Shown one piece after another: positions 25,401 through 33,763 of a stretch of 64,000 nt of DNA. The notes beneath the pieces are model-generated. The model did no database searches and had not been told where the DNA came from. It saw only the letters and a program-made list of their open reading frames with translations. The DNA is from an uncultured Eubacteriales bacterium (GTDB lineage Bacteria; Bacillota; Clostridia; Oscillospirales; Acutalibacteraceae): contig CAKTEU010000005.1 in NCBI GenBank assembly GCA_934552855.1, forward strand, positions 21,383-85,382, read 5' to 3'. The position numbers and the translations under genes are program-made. The first letter of the stretch is position 1. Every line of letters starts with the position of its first letter.

Positions 25401-25970
25401 GATAAGATCGTTCAAAATCAAAAGTTCTTCACGGAGCAAATGGTTTTGAATTTCAATATAATAATTTCCTTGTCCAAAAGTTTCGTTATACCAAAGTGCA
25501 GTTTGCTTTGCACTCTCATAATCACCCCTTGAAAGTGCGCGCGGTACTTCTCCGGCGAGACAGGCAGAAAGCGCAATAAGACCTTCATGGTGCTTTTCAA
25601 GAAGTTCACGGTCTATTCTCGGCTTTGTGTAAAACCCTTCTGTCCAAGATTTACTCACCATGGCAATAAGATTTTTATATCCGATTTCGTTTTTGCAAAG
25701 CAATATAAGGTGATATCTTTCATTATCAAGGCCGTGAACCTTATCAAATCTTGAACGGGCGGCAACATAACATTCACAGCCGATAATCGGCTTGATGCCG
25801 GCCGCCTTTGCAGCTTTGTAAAAATCAATCACGCCGTACATTACGCCGTGGTCGGTGATTGCAACTGCTGACTGACCTTTTGCTTTTACGGCTTCAATCA
25901 ATTCGCTTAAACGACAAGCACCGTCAAGAAGGCTGTATTCGGTATGAAGATGAAGATGAGTAAATGACAT
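22500..25970 (-). CDS. dnaE: DNA polymerase III subunit alpha, DnaE type
   Basis: This 1156-residue replicative polymerase starts after GGCGGTGAG. The N-terminal PHP domain begins HLHTEYSLLDGACRL. The polymerase core has the catalytic PDFDVDFC and GPGRGSGAASLAAY motifs, then the tandem HhH region and a C-terminal OB fold (LLLGSIASVQRKVTK). It lacks the exonuclease insertion of PolC. Length and order match DnaE1-type enzymes. Firmicutes usually carry PolC elsewhere. Confidence 0.96.
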   Translation of the reverse strand: MSFTHLHLHTEYSLLDGACRLSELIEAVKAKGQSAVAITDHGVMYGVIDFYKAAKAAGIKPIIGCECYVAARSRFDKVHGLDNERYHLILLCKNEIGYKNLIAMVSKSWTEGFYTKPRIDRELLEKHHEGLIALSACLAGEVPRALSRGDYESAKQTALWYNETFGQGNYYIEIQNHLLREELLILNDLIKLSNETGIPLVATNDTHYIEKDDAAVQQVLICIQTNHIVGEDTGLEFETQEFYLKSEDEMRELFASVPSAIENTQVIADMCNLEFEFGKTKLPHFEVPNDMDHFEYFKRQCLYGLYTHFGENPPKEYIDRLDYELSVINKMGYVDYYLIVNDFIQYAKSKGIPVGPGRGSGAASLAAYCIGITGIDPMKYNLLFERFLNPERVSMPDFDVDFCYVRRQEVIDYVIGKYGYDHVAQIVTFGTLAARAAIRDVGRVMGMSYQTVDAVAKQIPNEMKITIDKALKVSPELCKLYESSEETKELINMAKRVEGMPRHASTHAAGVVITRDEVSSYVPLAVNDESVVTQFTMTNLEALGLLKMDFLGLRTLTVIDDTIKMIQMNNPSFSEKDIDISDKKTFDMLSSGKTDGVFQFESAGMRSVLTRLKPQSLEDLIAVISLYRPGPADSIDTYINNRHHPEQTVYKCEQVKDILSVTYGCMVYQEQVMQICRKVAGYSYGRADLVRRAMSKKKLDVMAKERENFVHGLKDENGNVLCCGAVANGISEKVANELFDEMSNFAKYAFNKAHAAAYAFVSYQTAYLKCHYSRELLAATLTSVLESAGKISVYIEECARLSIKVLPPHVNESVEGFSVSDDAIRFGLLAVKNLGKGFIRTIVEKRRTLPFKSFEDFCNRVYGKDFNKRAVESLIKCGALDGLGLNRRQMIYLLPIITAQLDEDKRRNVAGQIGFFDNDSSFGAKEQFSAPQMEELEYEKLLEYEKEVTGLYLSGHPMEKYKGLSEKIKADEISKIISSAGEFSSKYKDNCNVLLLGSIASVQRKVTKSNTSMCFIKLEDLTGTIECIVFSKLYSEKAMLIQPGSVILVRGRLSLREDREPSVVCESIEPNPKNVIRDVTAAKKRRQGIFVRVKNKTDQRLLKLETLKKIFFGSFPVYCFFEDSGKYELSGSLELSEPITDELEYIFGKENIAIRK

Positions 25971-25991
25971 TCGCTCACCGCCTTTTAAAAT

Positions 25992-27743
25992 TTATTTTGA
26001 AAAAAGTTTTTCTGCGAGTTTCTTATCGGGGTTAACGGTAATTGTAAAGTATTCGTGATAGATAACCTTTCCGGGCTTTGCACCGACAGGCTTTTTAAGT
26101 GCCTTGACTCTTGTGTAATCAACGGGAACAAGCGACGAATCGCTCGCTTTGCTGTGGCACGCCGCAATGATTGCAGCTTCTTCAATTGATTCATCGGAAA
26201 CTTCTCCGTTTTGACTGACTATGATAACGTGTGAACCCGGAAAACCCTGAGTATGAAGCCACATATCGGTTTTTGAAGCTGTTTTCATCGAAAGTCTGTC
26301 ATTTTGAACATTGTTTCTTCCGACGAGTATTTTATAACCGTCGCTTGATCTGTACTCAAGCGGCGGAAGCTGTTTTGCCGATTTGTTTTTTGCGTTGCCT
26401 TTTGACTTTATATATCCGCCTTCGGAAAGTTCCTGCCGTACTGCGAAAAGTTCGGCATCACTGTCGGCACGGGAAAGTTCATCAAGAACCGATTCAAAGT
26501 ATACAAGTTCGGCTTCGCCCTGTTCAATAAGCTTTGCAAGCATGACCTCAGCGGTTTTTGCTTTGCGGTAATCTTTATAATATTTATTTGCGTTTTCGGT
26601 CGGAGTCAAAGCCGGATTGCTCGGAATACGAAGCGGCTTCATTGAATCGTAATAGTTTTCAACGTCATAAAACAAAGCGCCCTTTTGCAGTTTGTGCAAG
26701 TTGGCGGTTATAAGTTCACCGCTTAGACGAAGCTGTTCCTTGTCGGCACACTTTTTAAGTTCTTCCCTTTGAAGATTTAACTTTCGGGTTGTTCGGTCAA
26801 CAAGGGTGTTTAAAAGTTTAAAAAGTTCCTGTCCCCTGTGAGTGATTCTGTTGATTCTGTCACGTTCAAAAAAGAAATCGTCAAGAAGCGTTGAAGGACT
26901 GTCATATTTTTTTACTTCCAAAATTTCGCCGTACTGACAAACAGGCATAAAGCACATATCTTTAGGCTTTTTGTTTGAGTCAAGGAGCATATACACATCT
27001 TGATTTTGATGAAGAGAGTTTTTGACAGAAGAAATAACCGCCTTAAGTTTTTCAATCTGATCATTTTTAAGTGCACTGACAAAGCAATCATCACCGCTTG
27101 CCAAAAATGCAATTTCACGGGCAGAAACCGGCGAAACACCCTGAAGACAGGAAAGCACAGCGGACGAAAGATACTTGTTTTCAAATGTAAGTATTCTTTC
27201 AACAACACTTTGGGCAGTTTCGGTTTCAAGGCAAAGCTTGTCCTGTTTCGGCGGAAGCTTATATTCAATTCCGGGAAGAATTTGGCGAACGGATGACGTG
27301 GTAATATCAACACGTTTTGCCGAATCAATCACCCTTCCTTCGCCACTTTGCAAAATTAAATTGCTGTATTTGCCCATGATTTCTGCGCATAGGGTGAGTC
27401 TTACCCTGTCGCCGATTTCGTTCGCAGCGTCAAAATCAATAAAAACAACTCTGTCAAGTTCACGCTGTCTTATATCAACAATTTTTGCCGCTGTCAGATG
27501 TTTTCTCAAAAGCATACAGAACATTGGCGGAACGGCCGGATTCTGTATTGCGTGCGAAGTGAAATGTATCCTCGGGCTGTCGGCACGAACACAGATTAAA
27601 AGCCTGAACATTCCGCTTTTTCCTCGAAGTATAAGCACAATTTCGTCCATGCTCGGCTGTTGAACCTTGTCGACTCGAAGACCGACGGCATTCGCTTTCA
27701 ATTCATCGCAAACCTTTGACAGAAAAATTCCGTCAAGTGCCAT
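25992..27743 (-). CDS. rqcH: Ribosome quality-control protein RqcH (NFACT family)
   Basis: This 583-residue protein has the NFACT-N domain beginning MALDGIFLSKVCDEL. It has the Asp-Arg pair in RELDRVVFIDF that in RqcH binds tRNA-Ala, a central HhH/coiled-coil region (~290-440), and a C-terminal NFACT-R domain (SKTDMWLHTQGFPGSHVII). On stalled 50S subunits RqcH adds C-terminal alanine tails to incomplete chains. Older annotation calls it fibronectin-binding protein. It is 21 nt upstream of dnaE and in the same operon. Confidence 0.93.
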   Translation of the reverse strand: MALDGIFLSKVCDELKANAVGLRVDKVQQPSMDEIVLILRGKSGMFRLLICVRADSPRIHFTSHAIQNPAVPPMFCMLLRKHLTAAKIVDIRQRELDRVVFIDFDAANEIGDRVRLTLCAEIMGKYSNLILQSGEGRVIDSAKRVDITTSSVRQILPGIEYKLPPKQDKLCLETETAQSVVERILTFENKYLSSAVLSCLQGVSPVSAREIAFLASGDDCFVSALKNDQIEKLKAVISSVKNSLHQNQDVYMLLDSNKKPKDMCFMPVCQYGEILEVKKYDSPSTLLDDFFFERDRINRITHRGQELFKLLNTLVDRTTRKLNLQREELKKCADKEQLRLSGELITANLHKLQKGALFYDVENYYDSMKPLRIPSNPALTPTENANKYYKDYRKAKTAEVMLAKLIEQGEAELVYFESVLDELSRADSDAELFAVRQELSEGGYIKSKGNAKNKSAKQLPPLEYRSSDGYKILVGRNNVQNDRLSMKTASKTDMWLHTQGFPGSHVIIVSQNGEVSDESIEEAAIIAACHSKASDSSLVPVDYTRVKALKKPVGAKPGKVIYHEYFTITVNPDKKLAEKLFSK

Positions 27744-27757
27744 AACATATCATTCCT

Positions 27758-28519
27758 TTATCCGACAAACCGAACGGGATTGCTTTGAAAAAGCAAAACC
27801 GTTTCAAGTTCGGAAAATTTTTTATTTATAATTTTTTCAAGTGCCGCCATTGCCGGATACTCGGTTTCAAAATGGCCGGCAGCAACAACGGTGATGCCCT
27901 TTTCTTTCGCATCGAGCATTTCGTGATGACTGATGTCTCCGGTAACATATGCATCTGCTCCTGCGGCAATGACTTCATTAATAAAACTCATACCGGCACC
28001 TCCGCAAACGGCAACATTCTTAATTTTTGCTTTTCCTTCGACAAAACGAACAGTGGTATTGAGCTTTTTTGCAACAGATTTTGCGAATGTTTCCGGTGCT
28101 TCTTCAGCAATTGTTCCTATTCTTGCCATAGGAACAGCGCATTCTTTACTTTCTATTCCACTGCAATCTTCAAGACCCAAAATTTTGCAGAGAACATCAT
28201 TGACACCGCCGCTTGCACAATCAAAACACGTGTGAGCGGAAATTGCGTTAATTCCGTTTTTTGCAAGTTCAAACGCCATGTTGCCCCGCAAAAAACTCTT
28301 CTGTGCCTTAAAAATTATTGGATGGTGAGTAATTATAAGGTCAACGCCGTTTTTCTTTGCTTCCTCAAGTGTTTCACTTGTAAGGTCAAGCGTAAAACCG
28401 ATTTTTTTCACTTCATCGTTCTTGTCGCCGATAAGGATTCCGCAGTTATCCCAGTCACATTTTGTTTCATACGGTGCAATTTCATTAATATAATCGGAAA
28501 TTGTTTTTACGGTAATCAT
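27758..28519 (-). CDS. Nif3-like dinuclear metal centre protein
   Basis: This 253-residue protein of the Nif3/YqfO (DUF34) family has LIITHHPIIF, the second metal site AGHFETEYPAM, and SAHTCFDCASGGVNDVL between them. The ligands suit a di-iron or di-zinc centre. It is annotated in places as GTP cyclohydrolase I type 2, but the physiological reaction is not settled. The start overlaps the stop of trmK by 4 nt (ATGA). The trmK-nif3 pair is widely conserved in Firmicutes. Confidence 0.92.
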   Translation of the reverse strand: MITVKTISDYINEIAPYETKCDWDNCGILIGDKNDEVKKIGFTLDLTSETLEEAKKNGVDLIITHHPIIFKAQKSFLRGNMAFELAKNGINAISAHTCFDCASGGVNDVLCKILGLEDCSGIESKECAVPMARIGTIAEEAPETFAKSVAKKLNTTVRFVEGKAKIKNVAVCGGAGMSFINEVIAAGADAYVTGDISHHEMLDAKEKGITVVAAGHFETEYPAMAALEKIINKKFSELETVLLFQSNPVRFVG

Positions 28520-29211
28520 ATTAAATCCTCCGTAATTCTTTTAAAATCATCAATTATTTCGGAAAGTCTTTTCACCTCATCCGGTTCGGTTCCGGCTTTT
28601 TGAAGTGCGTTTTTACGTTTTTCAAGGCGTAAAAGCTGATTATTCAAGTATACAGCCGCTGCTTCGTCATCGTTTTCAGGCAATGTACCAGTAAAAATTC
28701 TTGCCGGCGTGTAATTATATTTTTCACCCGTAAACTCGGCGGCAATCACGCAGTAACAGTGTTTTCCGTCAAGGCAGCATTTTTCTCGTACAATTTTAAA
28801 GCCGTGCTCAAAAAGAAAACGTCTTACGTCCTCCTGGTGGCTCATAGGCTGAAGAACAAGGCGATACTTTTTGTTATACACCCATTCGGTTCTTGAAAGA
28901 ATCTCTTTTATCAAAAGTCCGCCCATGCCGGCAATAATTATATCGTCACAGCAGTCTTTGTCAATGCTGTCAAGGCCGTTTGAAAGAGCTGTTGTTATTG
29001 AATTTGAAAAGGAATATGTTTCAATCGTTTTTTTTGCGTTTTCAAGCGGCATTTTCCTAAGGTCGGCCGCAACAGCCGAAGGTGAAACGCCGCTTTGCAA
29101 AAGATATACGGGTATGTATGCGTGATCGGTTCCGATATCGGCAATTCTTGAGCCGTTTCTTACAAGCGAGGCCACAAGGGAAAGTCTTGAATCAAGATTA
29201 ATTGTTTTCAA
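28516..29211 (-). CDS. trmK: tRNA (adenine22-N1)-methyltransferase TrmK
   Basis: This Rossmann SAM methyltransferase of 231 residues has the motif ADIGTDHAYIPVYL and IIIAGMGGLLI, which define TrmK; it makes m1A22 in the tRNA D-loop. I place the start at TTG 29211: it follows AAAAGGAGTGAG at ideal distance and gives the family N-terminus (LDSRLSLVASLV). A GTG ten codons upstream would lie inside the preceding terminator stem. It is the first gene of the run that continues through nif3-like, rqcH and dnaE. Confidence 0.92.
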   Translation of the reverse strand: MKTINLDSRLSLVASLVRNGSRIADIGTDHAYIPVYLLQSGVSPSAVAADLRKMPLENAKKTIETYSFSNSITTALSNGLDSIDKDCCDDIIIAGMGGLLIKEILSRTEWVYNKKYRLVLQPMSHQEDVRRFLFEHGFKIVREKCCLDGKHCYCVIAAEFTGEKYNYTPARIFTGTLPENDDEAAAVYLNNQLLRLEKRKNALQKAGTEPDEVKRLSEIIDDFKRITEDLI

Positions 29212-29225
29212 AATCTCACTCCTTT

Positions 29226-29257
29226 TAAAAAAATCAGCCACCGTAAAAGGTGGCTGA
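29226..29257 (-). terminator. Terminator between the DUF1858 gene and trmK
   Basis: TCAGCCACC and GGTGGCTGA form a 9-bp stem followed on the minus strand by T7. The trmK ribosome site begins only 3-4 nt after the T-run, so termination directly limits read-through into trmK. Confidence 0.9.
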
Positions 29258-29274
29258 CGAAAATAATAATAAAC

Positions 29275-29478
29275 TTATTTTGAAGCAAGATATTCGTTGA
29301 CTCTTGAAACAAGCTCGTCAGCATCAACACCGTGAACGGCACAGGCTTCCTCAACAGATTCGCCCCTTGCCGACGGGCAACCGAGACAATGCATTCCCAT
29401 TTCAAAGAAGAACATTGCTGTTCCTCTGTCAGCATCAAGAATATCGCCGATAAGCATATCTTTTGTAATTTCTTTCAT
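29275..29478 (-). CDS. DUF1858 domain protein (hybrid-cluster-associated redox disulfide type)
   Basis: This 67-residue protein starts after GAGAGGAC. The motif MGMHCLGCPSARGESVEEAC holds the paired cysteines of the DUF1858 family, linked to hybrid-cluster proteins in anaerobes. A redox-active disulfide or cluster-delivery role is proposed for the family but not proven. It is a single-gene unit bounded by a strong terminator. Confidence 0.9.
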   Translation of the reverse strand: MKEITKDMLIGDILDADRGTAMFFFEMGMHCLGCPSARGESVEEACAVHGVDADELVSRVNEYLASK

Positions 29479-29544
29479 ATCAAAAGTCCTCTCAGTTTTA
29501 TTAACAGCCTTTGTAAAAACAAAGCAAATTATTCGCTTTTGTTT

Positions 29545-30051
29545 TTAAAGCATGAATTTTTTAACCATAAGAATGATTACAATACCCATCTTTACGCAAA
29601 GACCAGTCATAAGGATATTAAGAATTACAACAGCCTTTTCTTCATCGCCCTCTTTTTTTGCCTTTGAATAAATAATAAGGCCGACAATGGCAAAGATGAA
29701 TGAGAAGAATCTTGCAGCTCTTGAAGCGATAGCGTACTTTTCGGCTTTTGCAGCCTTTTTTGCAGCCTTGAGTTCCGCCTTAATTTCCTTTTTGCTTCTG
29801 ATTTCGGCAACAGGTGCAGCAGCAACAGGTGCAGCATCGGCAACCGGTTCTTCAATAGCAGCGGGTTCTTCGGTTGCAACGGCAACAGCAGCGTCAAAAG
29901 CTTCGGCCGCCGGAGCAGCTTCCGGCTGAGTATAAACATTAGCGGCAGGTTCGGCAGCATATGCGTCATTTTGAGGTTCAACTTTTTGACCGCAAATGAA
30001 GCAAAAATCAGAATTGTCGTCAATTTCATTTCCACAGAATTTACAAACCAT
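29545..30051 (-). CDS. Zinc-ribbon membrane protein with Ala/Pro/Glu-rich linker
   Basis: This 168-residue protein starts at the ATG at 30051 after AGGGGGA. A zinc ribbon opens it (CKFCGNEIDDNSDFCFICG, two CxxC pairs). A ~60-residue Ala/Glu/Pro linker and a Lys/Ala-rich helix follow. Two hydrophobic segments (FFSFIFAIVGLIIY and ILMTGLCVKMGIVIILMV) close it. The ribbon would lie in the cytoplasm. Function is unknown. An ideal promoter lies just upstream. Confidence 0.85.
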   Translation of the reverse strand: MVCKFCGNEIDDNSDFCFICGQKVEPQNDAYAAEPAANVYTQPEAAPAAEAFDAAVAVATEEPAAIEEPVADAAPVAAAPVAEIRSKKEIKAELKAAKKAAKAEKYAIASRAARFFSFIFAIVGLIIYSKAKKEGDEEKAVVILNILMTGLCVKMGIVIILMVKKFML

Positions 30052-30082
30052 AGAGAAACATCCCCCTAAAATTTTATAGTTA

Positions 30083-30111
30083 ATTATATCATTTACTTTT
30101 GAATTTGACAA
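30083..30111 (-). promoter_or_regulatory. Promoter of the zinc-ribbon gene
   Basis: The minus strand has TTGTCA (30106-30111), a 17-bp spacer and TATAAT (30083-30088). Confidence 0.85.
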
Positions 30112-30172
30112 TAGAATATCCAATAATTTTTGCAGGAAACGATGCATTTTTTATAAAATTGAGTAAAACACC

Positions 30173-30201
30173 TTGAAACTGTCGCTGTTTTACTGTAAAA
30201 T
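30173..30201 (+). promoter_or_regulatory. Promoter of the ABC-F gene
   Basis: TTGAAA (30173-30178), a 17-bp spacer and TAAAAT (30196-30201). The leader is only about 20 nt. Confidence 0.8.
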
Positions 30202-30225
30202 ACTATTAATTACGAAAAAAGTGAT

Positions 30226-32148
30226 GTGAAAAAATTGTCTCTTATATCTGCGCACAACTTGTCTCTTTCATTTTCAGAAAGAACTATATTTTCGAATATT
30301 TCGTTTGATGTTTATAAAAAGAATAAAATCGGATTTATCGGCGTTAACGGTGCCGGAAAATCAACCCTTTTTAAAGTAATTACCGGAAAGCTTCAGCCCG
30401 ATGAGGGCGGAGTTTTTATCGGACGTGACACTGTCATAGGTTACATGGAACAGCACGCCTGTTCAAGCAGTGAAAAAACAATGCTCGATGAACTGCTTAC
30501 GGTTTTTGACGACGTTATTGCCGCAGAAAAAGAACTTGACGAAATTTCAAAACGACTTATGCACGAAGAAAACGGAAGCACAGAACTGATTGCAAGACAG
30601 CAGTATCTTCTTGAGCTTTTTGAAAGGCGCGGTGGCTTAACATATCAAAGCAGAGCACGTTCGGCACTTTTAGGTCTTGGCTTTTTTGAAAGCGATTTTT
30701 CGCTTCCCTGCTCGGTTCTCAGCGGCGGTCAAAGATCAAAGGTTTCGCTTGCAAAACTTCTGCTGTCAGGTGCAGAGCTTCTTTTACTTGATGAGCCGAC
30801 AAACCATCTTGACATTGAAAGCGTGACTTGGCTCGAAAACTGGCTTTCGGAATTTTCCGGCAGTGCGATTATCATCTCCCATGACAGATATTTTCTTGAT
30901 AAGGTTACAAACCGTACATTTGAGCTTGAAAACGGAAAGCTTTATGTTTCAGACGGAAACTATTCACGATATCATGAACTGAAAGCCGAACGAAAAAAAA
31001 CGGCAGAACGTGAGTACAATGCAAAAATCAAAGAGGTTGAGCGCATCAAAGGCATTATTGAACAGCAAAAAACGTTCAGCCAAGAACGCAACTATATCAC
31101 AATCGCTTCAAAACAAAAGTCAATTGACCGAATTTTGGACAGTCTTGAAAAACCCGAGCAAGAGCTTTCTTCAATCCATTTCAGTTTTAAAACGGAACTT
31201 GTCAGCGGAAACGACGTGCTTATTTGTGAAAACGTTTCAAAAGAATTTGATAACAAGCCGCTTTTTAAAGATGTTTCGCTTCTTATTAAAAAAGGTGAAC
31301 GGGTTTTTATCACAGGTGAAAACGGCTGCGGAAAATCGACGCTTTTAAAAATTATCCTCGGAAAGCTTCGCCGTGACAGCGGAAAAATCAACCTTGGTGC
31401 AAACGTTAAAACCGGATATTTTGACCAAACGCTCGCAGAGATTTCATCAAACAAAACCGTTCTTGACGAAATTTGGGACGATTACAGAAAGCTTAACGAA
31501 ACAACAATCAGATGTGCACTTGCCGCATTCCTTTTCAAAGGTGACGATGTTTACAAAATCACATCATCGCTTTCCGGCGGCGAAAAAGCAAGACTTGCCC
31601 TTTTGAAGCTTATGCTTTCCGGCGCAAACTTTCTTATTCTTGATGAACCGACGAACCATCTTGACATTAAAAGTCGTGAGGCCCTTGAAAGCTCGTTTGA
31701 TACTTTTGACGGAACAATGCTTGTTGTTTCGCACGACCGATACTTCATCAACCGCCTTGCAACACGTGTGGTACGACTGCACAAGGGTGGCGTTGACAGC
31801 TATGACGGAAATTACGACTACTATGTTGAGCACAAAATTGAGCGTAACATTGAACCGGCAAAAAAAGAAATCAAGCCCAAAGAAAACACATATAAAAAGC
31901 AAAAGGAACTTGAAAGCCTCAAGCGCAGAACCAAGGGAAAAATATCCCGCCTTGAAGCGGAAATTGATCTTCTTGACGAAAAGCTTTTTTCAATTCAAAG
32001 CGAGATTTCATCGCCCGATAATTCCGCCGACTATGAAAAAATTCTTTCACTCACCGATGAACTCAATCAGACAACGAACAAGCAGGAAGAACTTATGCTT
32101 CAATGGCAGGAACTGACCGAAGAGCTTGAAAAACTTGAAACGGAATAA
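30226..32148 (+). CDS. ABC-F family ATPase
   Basis: This 640-residue soluble protein has two ABC domains: Walker A GVNGAGKST and GENGCGKST, signatures LSGGQRSKVSLAKLLLSG and LSGGEKARLALLKLMLSG, and Walker B LLLLDEPTNHLD and LILDEPTNHLD. The arm/linker (~245-320) and a C-terminal charged coiled coil (~550-640) are typical of the translation-factor ABC-F group (Uup, YdiF and relatives). These bind the ribosomal E site. There are no membrane segments. The start is either GTG 30226 or TTG 30235; the SD-like GTGAT fits the TTG spacing better. Resistance function is possible but not indicated. Confidence 0.92.
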   Translation: MKKLSLISAHNLSLSFSERTIFSNISFDVYKKNKIGFIGVNGAGKSTLFKVITGKLQPDEGGVFIGRDTVIGYMEQHACSSSEKTMLDELLTVFDDVIAAEKELDEISKRLMHEENGSTELIARQQYLLELFERRGGLTYQSRARSALLGLGFFESDFSLPCSVLSGGQRSKVSLAKLLLSGAELLLLDEPTNHLDIESVTWLENWLSEFSGSAIIISHDRYFLDKVTNRTFELENGKLYVSDGNYSRYHELKAERKKTAEREYNAKIKEVERIKGIIEQQKTFSQERNYITIASKQKSIDRILDSLEKPEQELSSIHFSFKTELVSGNDVLICENVSKEFDNKPLFKDVSLLIKKGERVFITGENGCGKSTLLKIILGKLRRDSGKINLGANVKTGYFDQTLAEISSNKTVLDEIWDDYRKLNETTIRCALAAFLFKGDDVYKITSSLSGGEKARLALLKLMLSGANFLILDEPTNHLDIKSREALESSFDTFDGTMLVVSHDRYFINRLATRVVRLHKGGVDSYDGNYDYYVEHKIERNIEPAKKEIKPKENTYKKQKELESLKRRTKGKISRLEAEIDLLDEKLFSIQSEISSPDNSADYEKILSLTDELNQTTNKQEELMLQWQELTEELEKLETE

Positions 32149-32166
32149 GGATAGCAGACACTTTAT

Positions 32167-32822
32167 ATGAAAAAACTTTTTCAGGCAATCCGCAAAAAGA
32201 CAACGAAACAGTGAAACAACTAATTGAAAAAAAGCCTGAACTTGTAAACTGTATTGCAAAACAGCCGCCGAAAAAAGATGACGGACAGTCTCCTTTGCAA
32301 GTTGCGATTAAAACGAACAACTTTGAAATTGCAAATTTTTTACTTGATTGTGGTGCCGATGTCAATTTTATCGAACCGGAAGGCAGCTATGACGATTGGC
32401 GTATGCCGGTTTTGAATTTTGCAATTCTTGCAACGGTAATGAATTGCAGACACAACACAAAATTTGACAGCGGCGAAAAGGTATTTTTCCAAGAGCACTC
32501 TTCAAAAGAGGAAGCCGACGCTTCATTTGAAATTTCAAAACGGATTCTTGAAATGGGTGCAGATACAAGCCAAAAGGAATCCCGAGGTGCAAGCTGCGTT
32601 TGGCGGCTTTGCAGATCCGCCGAAGATATTCTTCCGAGCTATTCTTGGGGCGAGCATCGTGTTTTTGACAGTGCAGAGGTTACTCCTGAATGGAAGAACG
32701 ATCTTAGCAGAATTTTTATGATTTTAAAAAATTTCGGTGCCGATTTTAATGATGAAGCAATCAAGAGTTATTATACCGAGACCGATCACCCCGTAAGACC
32801 TTTTCTTTTGGCGGTACAATAA
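32167..32822 (+). CDS. Ankyrin-repeat protein with an apparent frameshift near the start
   Basis: The natural N-terminus MKKLFQAIRK begins at ATG 32167, but its frame ends after 15 codons. The rest (DNETVKQLIEKKPELVNC...) is one frame over and runs to 32822. A sixth A in the A5 run at 32194-32198 would join them into about 218 residues. Ankyrin repeats are visible at QSPLQVAIKTNNFEIANFLLDCGADVN and around FGADFNDEAI. A GTG at 32211 could start a shorter product but has no ribosome site. This may be a mutation, a sequencing error or a slippage site. It follows the ABC-F gene by 18 nt. Confidence 0.7.
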
Positions 32823-32828
32823 AAAGCA

Positions 32829-32864
32829 AAGCACTTGTGCGTTCGGTTTGCACAAGTGCTTTTT
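32829..32864. terminator. Bidirectional terminator between the ankyrin and PHP genes
   Basis: GCACTTGTGC and GCACAAGTGC form a 10-bp stem, with A and T runs on either side that serve both converging genes. Confidence 0.9.
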
Positions 32865-32878
32865 CCGTCTGTCGAGCA

Positions 32879-33700
32879 TTAAAGCGGACGTTCTTCAAAG
32901 CCGTTTTCGGTGATTACATATGCGCTTTTGTATCCGCAGGAACGACAAAACGCTGCACAGTCATCAAAAGCAAAGTCAAGTGATTCGGTGCAATGAGCGT
33001 CGGAAGTAATCGTTATTCTCATATCACGTTTTTTTAAATGGTTCAAAATGAACCTTTGCGGATATGGAACCGTTCTTTTACAGCGATACATCGCCCCGGT
33101 GTTCACTTCAAAAATAATGTTCGGGCAAGCGTCGCATATGCTGTCAATCGTTTCCAATGCGTTGAAGTGGTATTCTTTATTGCCATCATCAAACAAAGCA
33201 CAATTTTCGTTGAACTTTTCAATCAAATCAAAATGTCCTGCAACGGTTGGCTTTTGCACGCAAACAAAATTATTAACAAGCGAAAAATAATGCTTTGCAA
33301 GCTTTTGAAAAGAACCGCCAAATTCCTTTTTTGCGCAATCAAGAAGAATTTCCGGTTTGTAATCAACAGGATACATTCTTTCGTCAAAATGAAGCTGATG
33401 AACAGAGCCGATTGTATAATCAAAGTCCGTCGCATCAAACGGCAAACTGTCTCTGTCAAGTTCAATACCGTTTGCAATATAAATTTTTGAAGCATATTCC
33501 TTTTTCAATCGCTTTATTTCGCTCACATATTCCGGCATTCTGTCATACTCAACAGCATAGCCGCTTTCAAAAGGGAGCGGCGAATGAACCGAAAAACCGA
33601 GGCTTTCAAAAGAAAGATTCTCTGCGGCTTTGATCATTTCTTCCGGTGTATTGCTTCCGTCGCAAAAAAGCGTATGCGTGTGGCAGTTTGATTTAGGCAT
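32879..33700 (-). CDS. PHP-domain histidinol-phosphatase-like protein
   Basis: This protein of 273 residues starts at ATG 33700 after AGAAGTGA; a GTG three codons upstream is an alternative. The PHP metal motifs NCHTHTLFCDG, SVHSPL, NGIELD, GSVHQLHF and TSDAHCTESL are all present, so it is probably an active trinuclear-metal phosphoesterase of the HisJ/HisK type. No other his gene is nearby, so histidinol phosphate is a likely but unproven substrate. A terminator hairpin separates it from the mannosidase gene upstream. Confidence 0.88.
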   Translation of the reverse strand: MPKSNCHTHTLFCDGSNTPEEMIKAAENLSFESLGFSVHSPLPFESGYAVEYDRMPEYVSEIKRLKKEYASKIYIANGIELDRDSLPFDATDFDYTIGSVHQLHFDERMYPVDYKPEILLDCAKKEFGGSFQKLAKHYFSLVNNFVCVQKPTVAGHFDLIEKFNENCALFDDGNKEYHFNALETIDSICDACPNIIFEVNTGAMYRCKRTVPYPQRFILNHLKKRDMRITITSDAHCTESLDFAFDDCAAFCRSCGYKSAYVITENGFEERPL

Positions 33701-33726
33701 GGCTTTCACTTCTTTCAGAAAAATCC

Positions 33727-33754
33727 AAGGGGAAACGAATCAGCGTTTCCCCTT
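33727..33754. terminator. Terminator after the GH38 gene
   Basis: AAGGGGAAACG and CGTTTCCCCTT form an 11-bp perfect stem just beyond the mannosidase stop codon; the T-tract on the minus strand is interrupted (TTGGATTTTT). Confidence 0.75.
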
Positions 33755-33763
33755 TTGGCGGTA

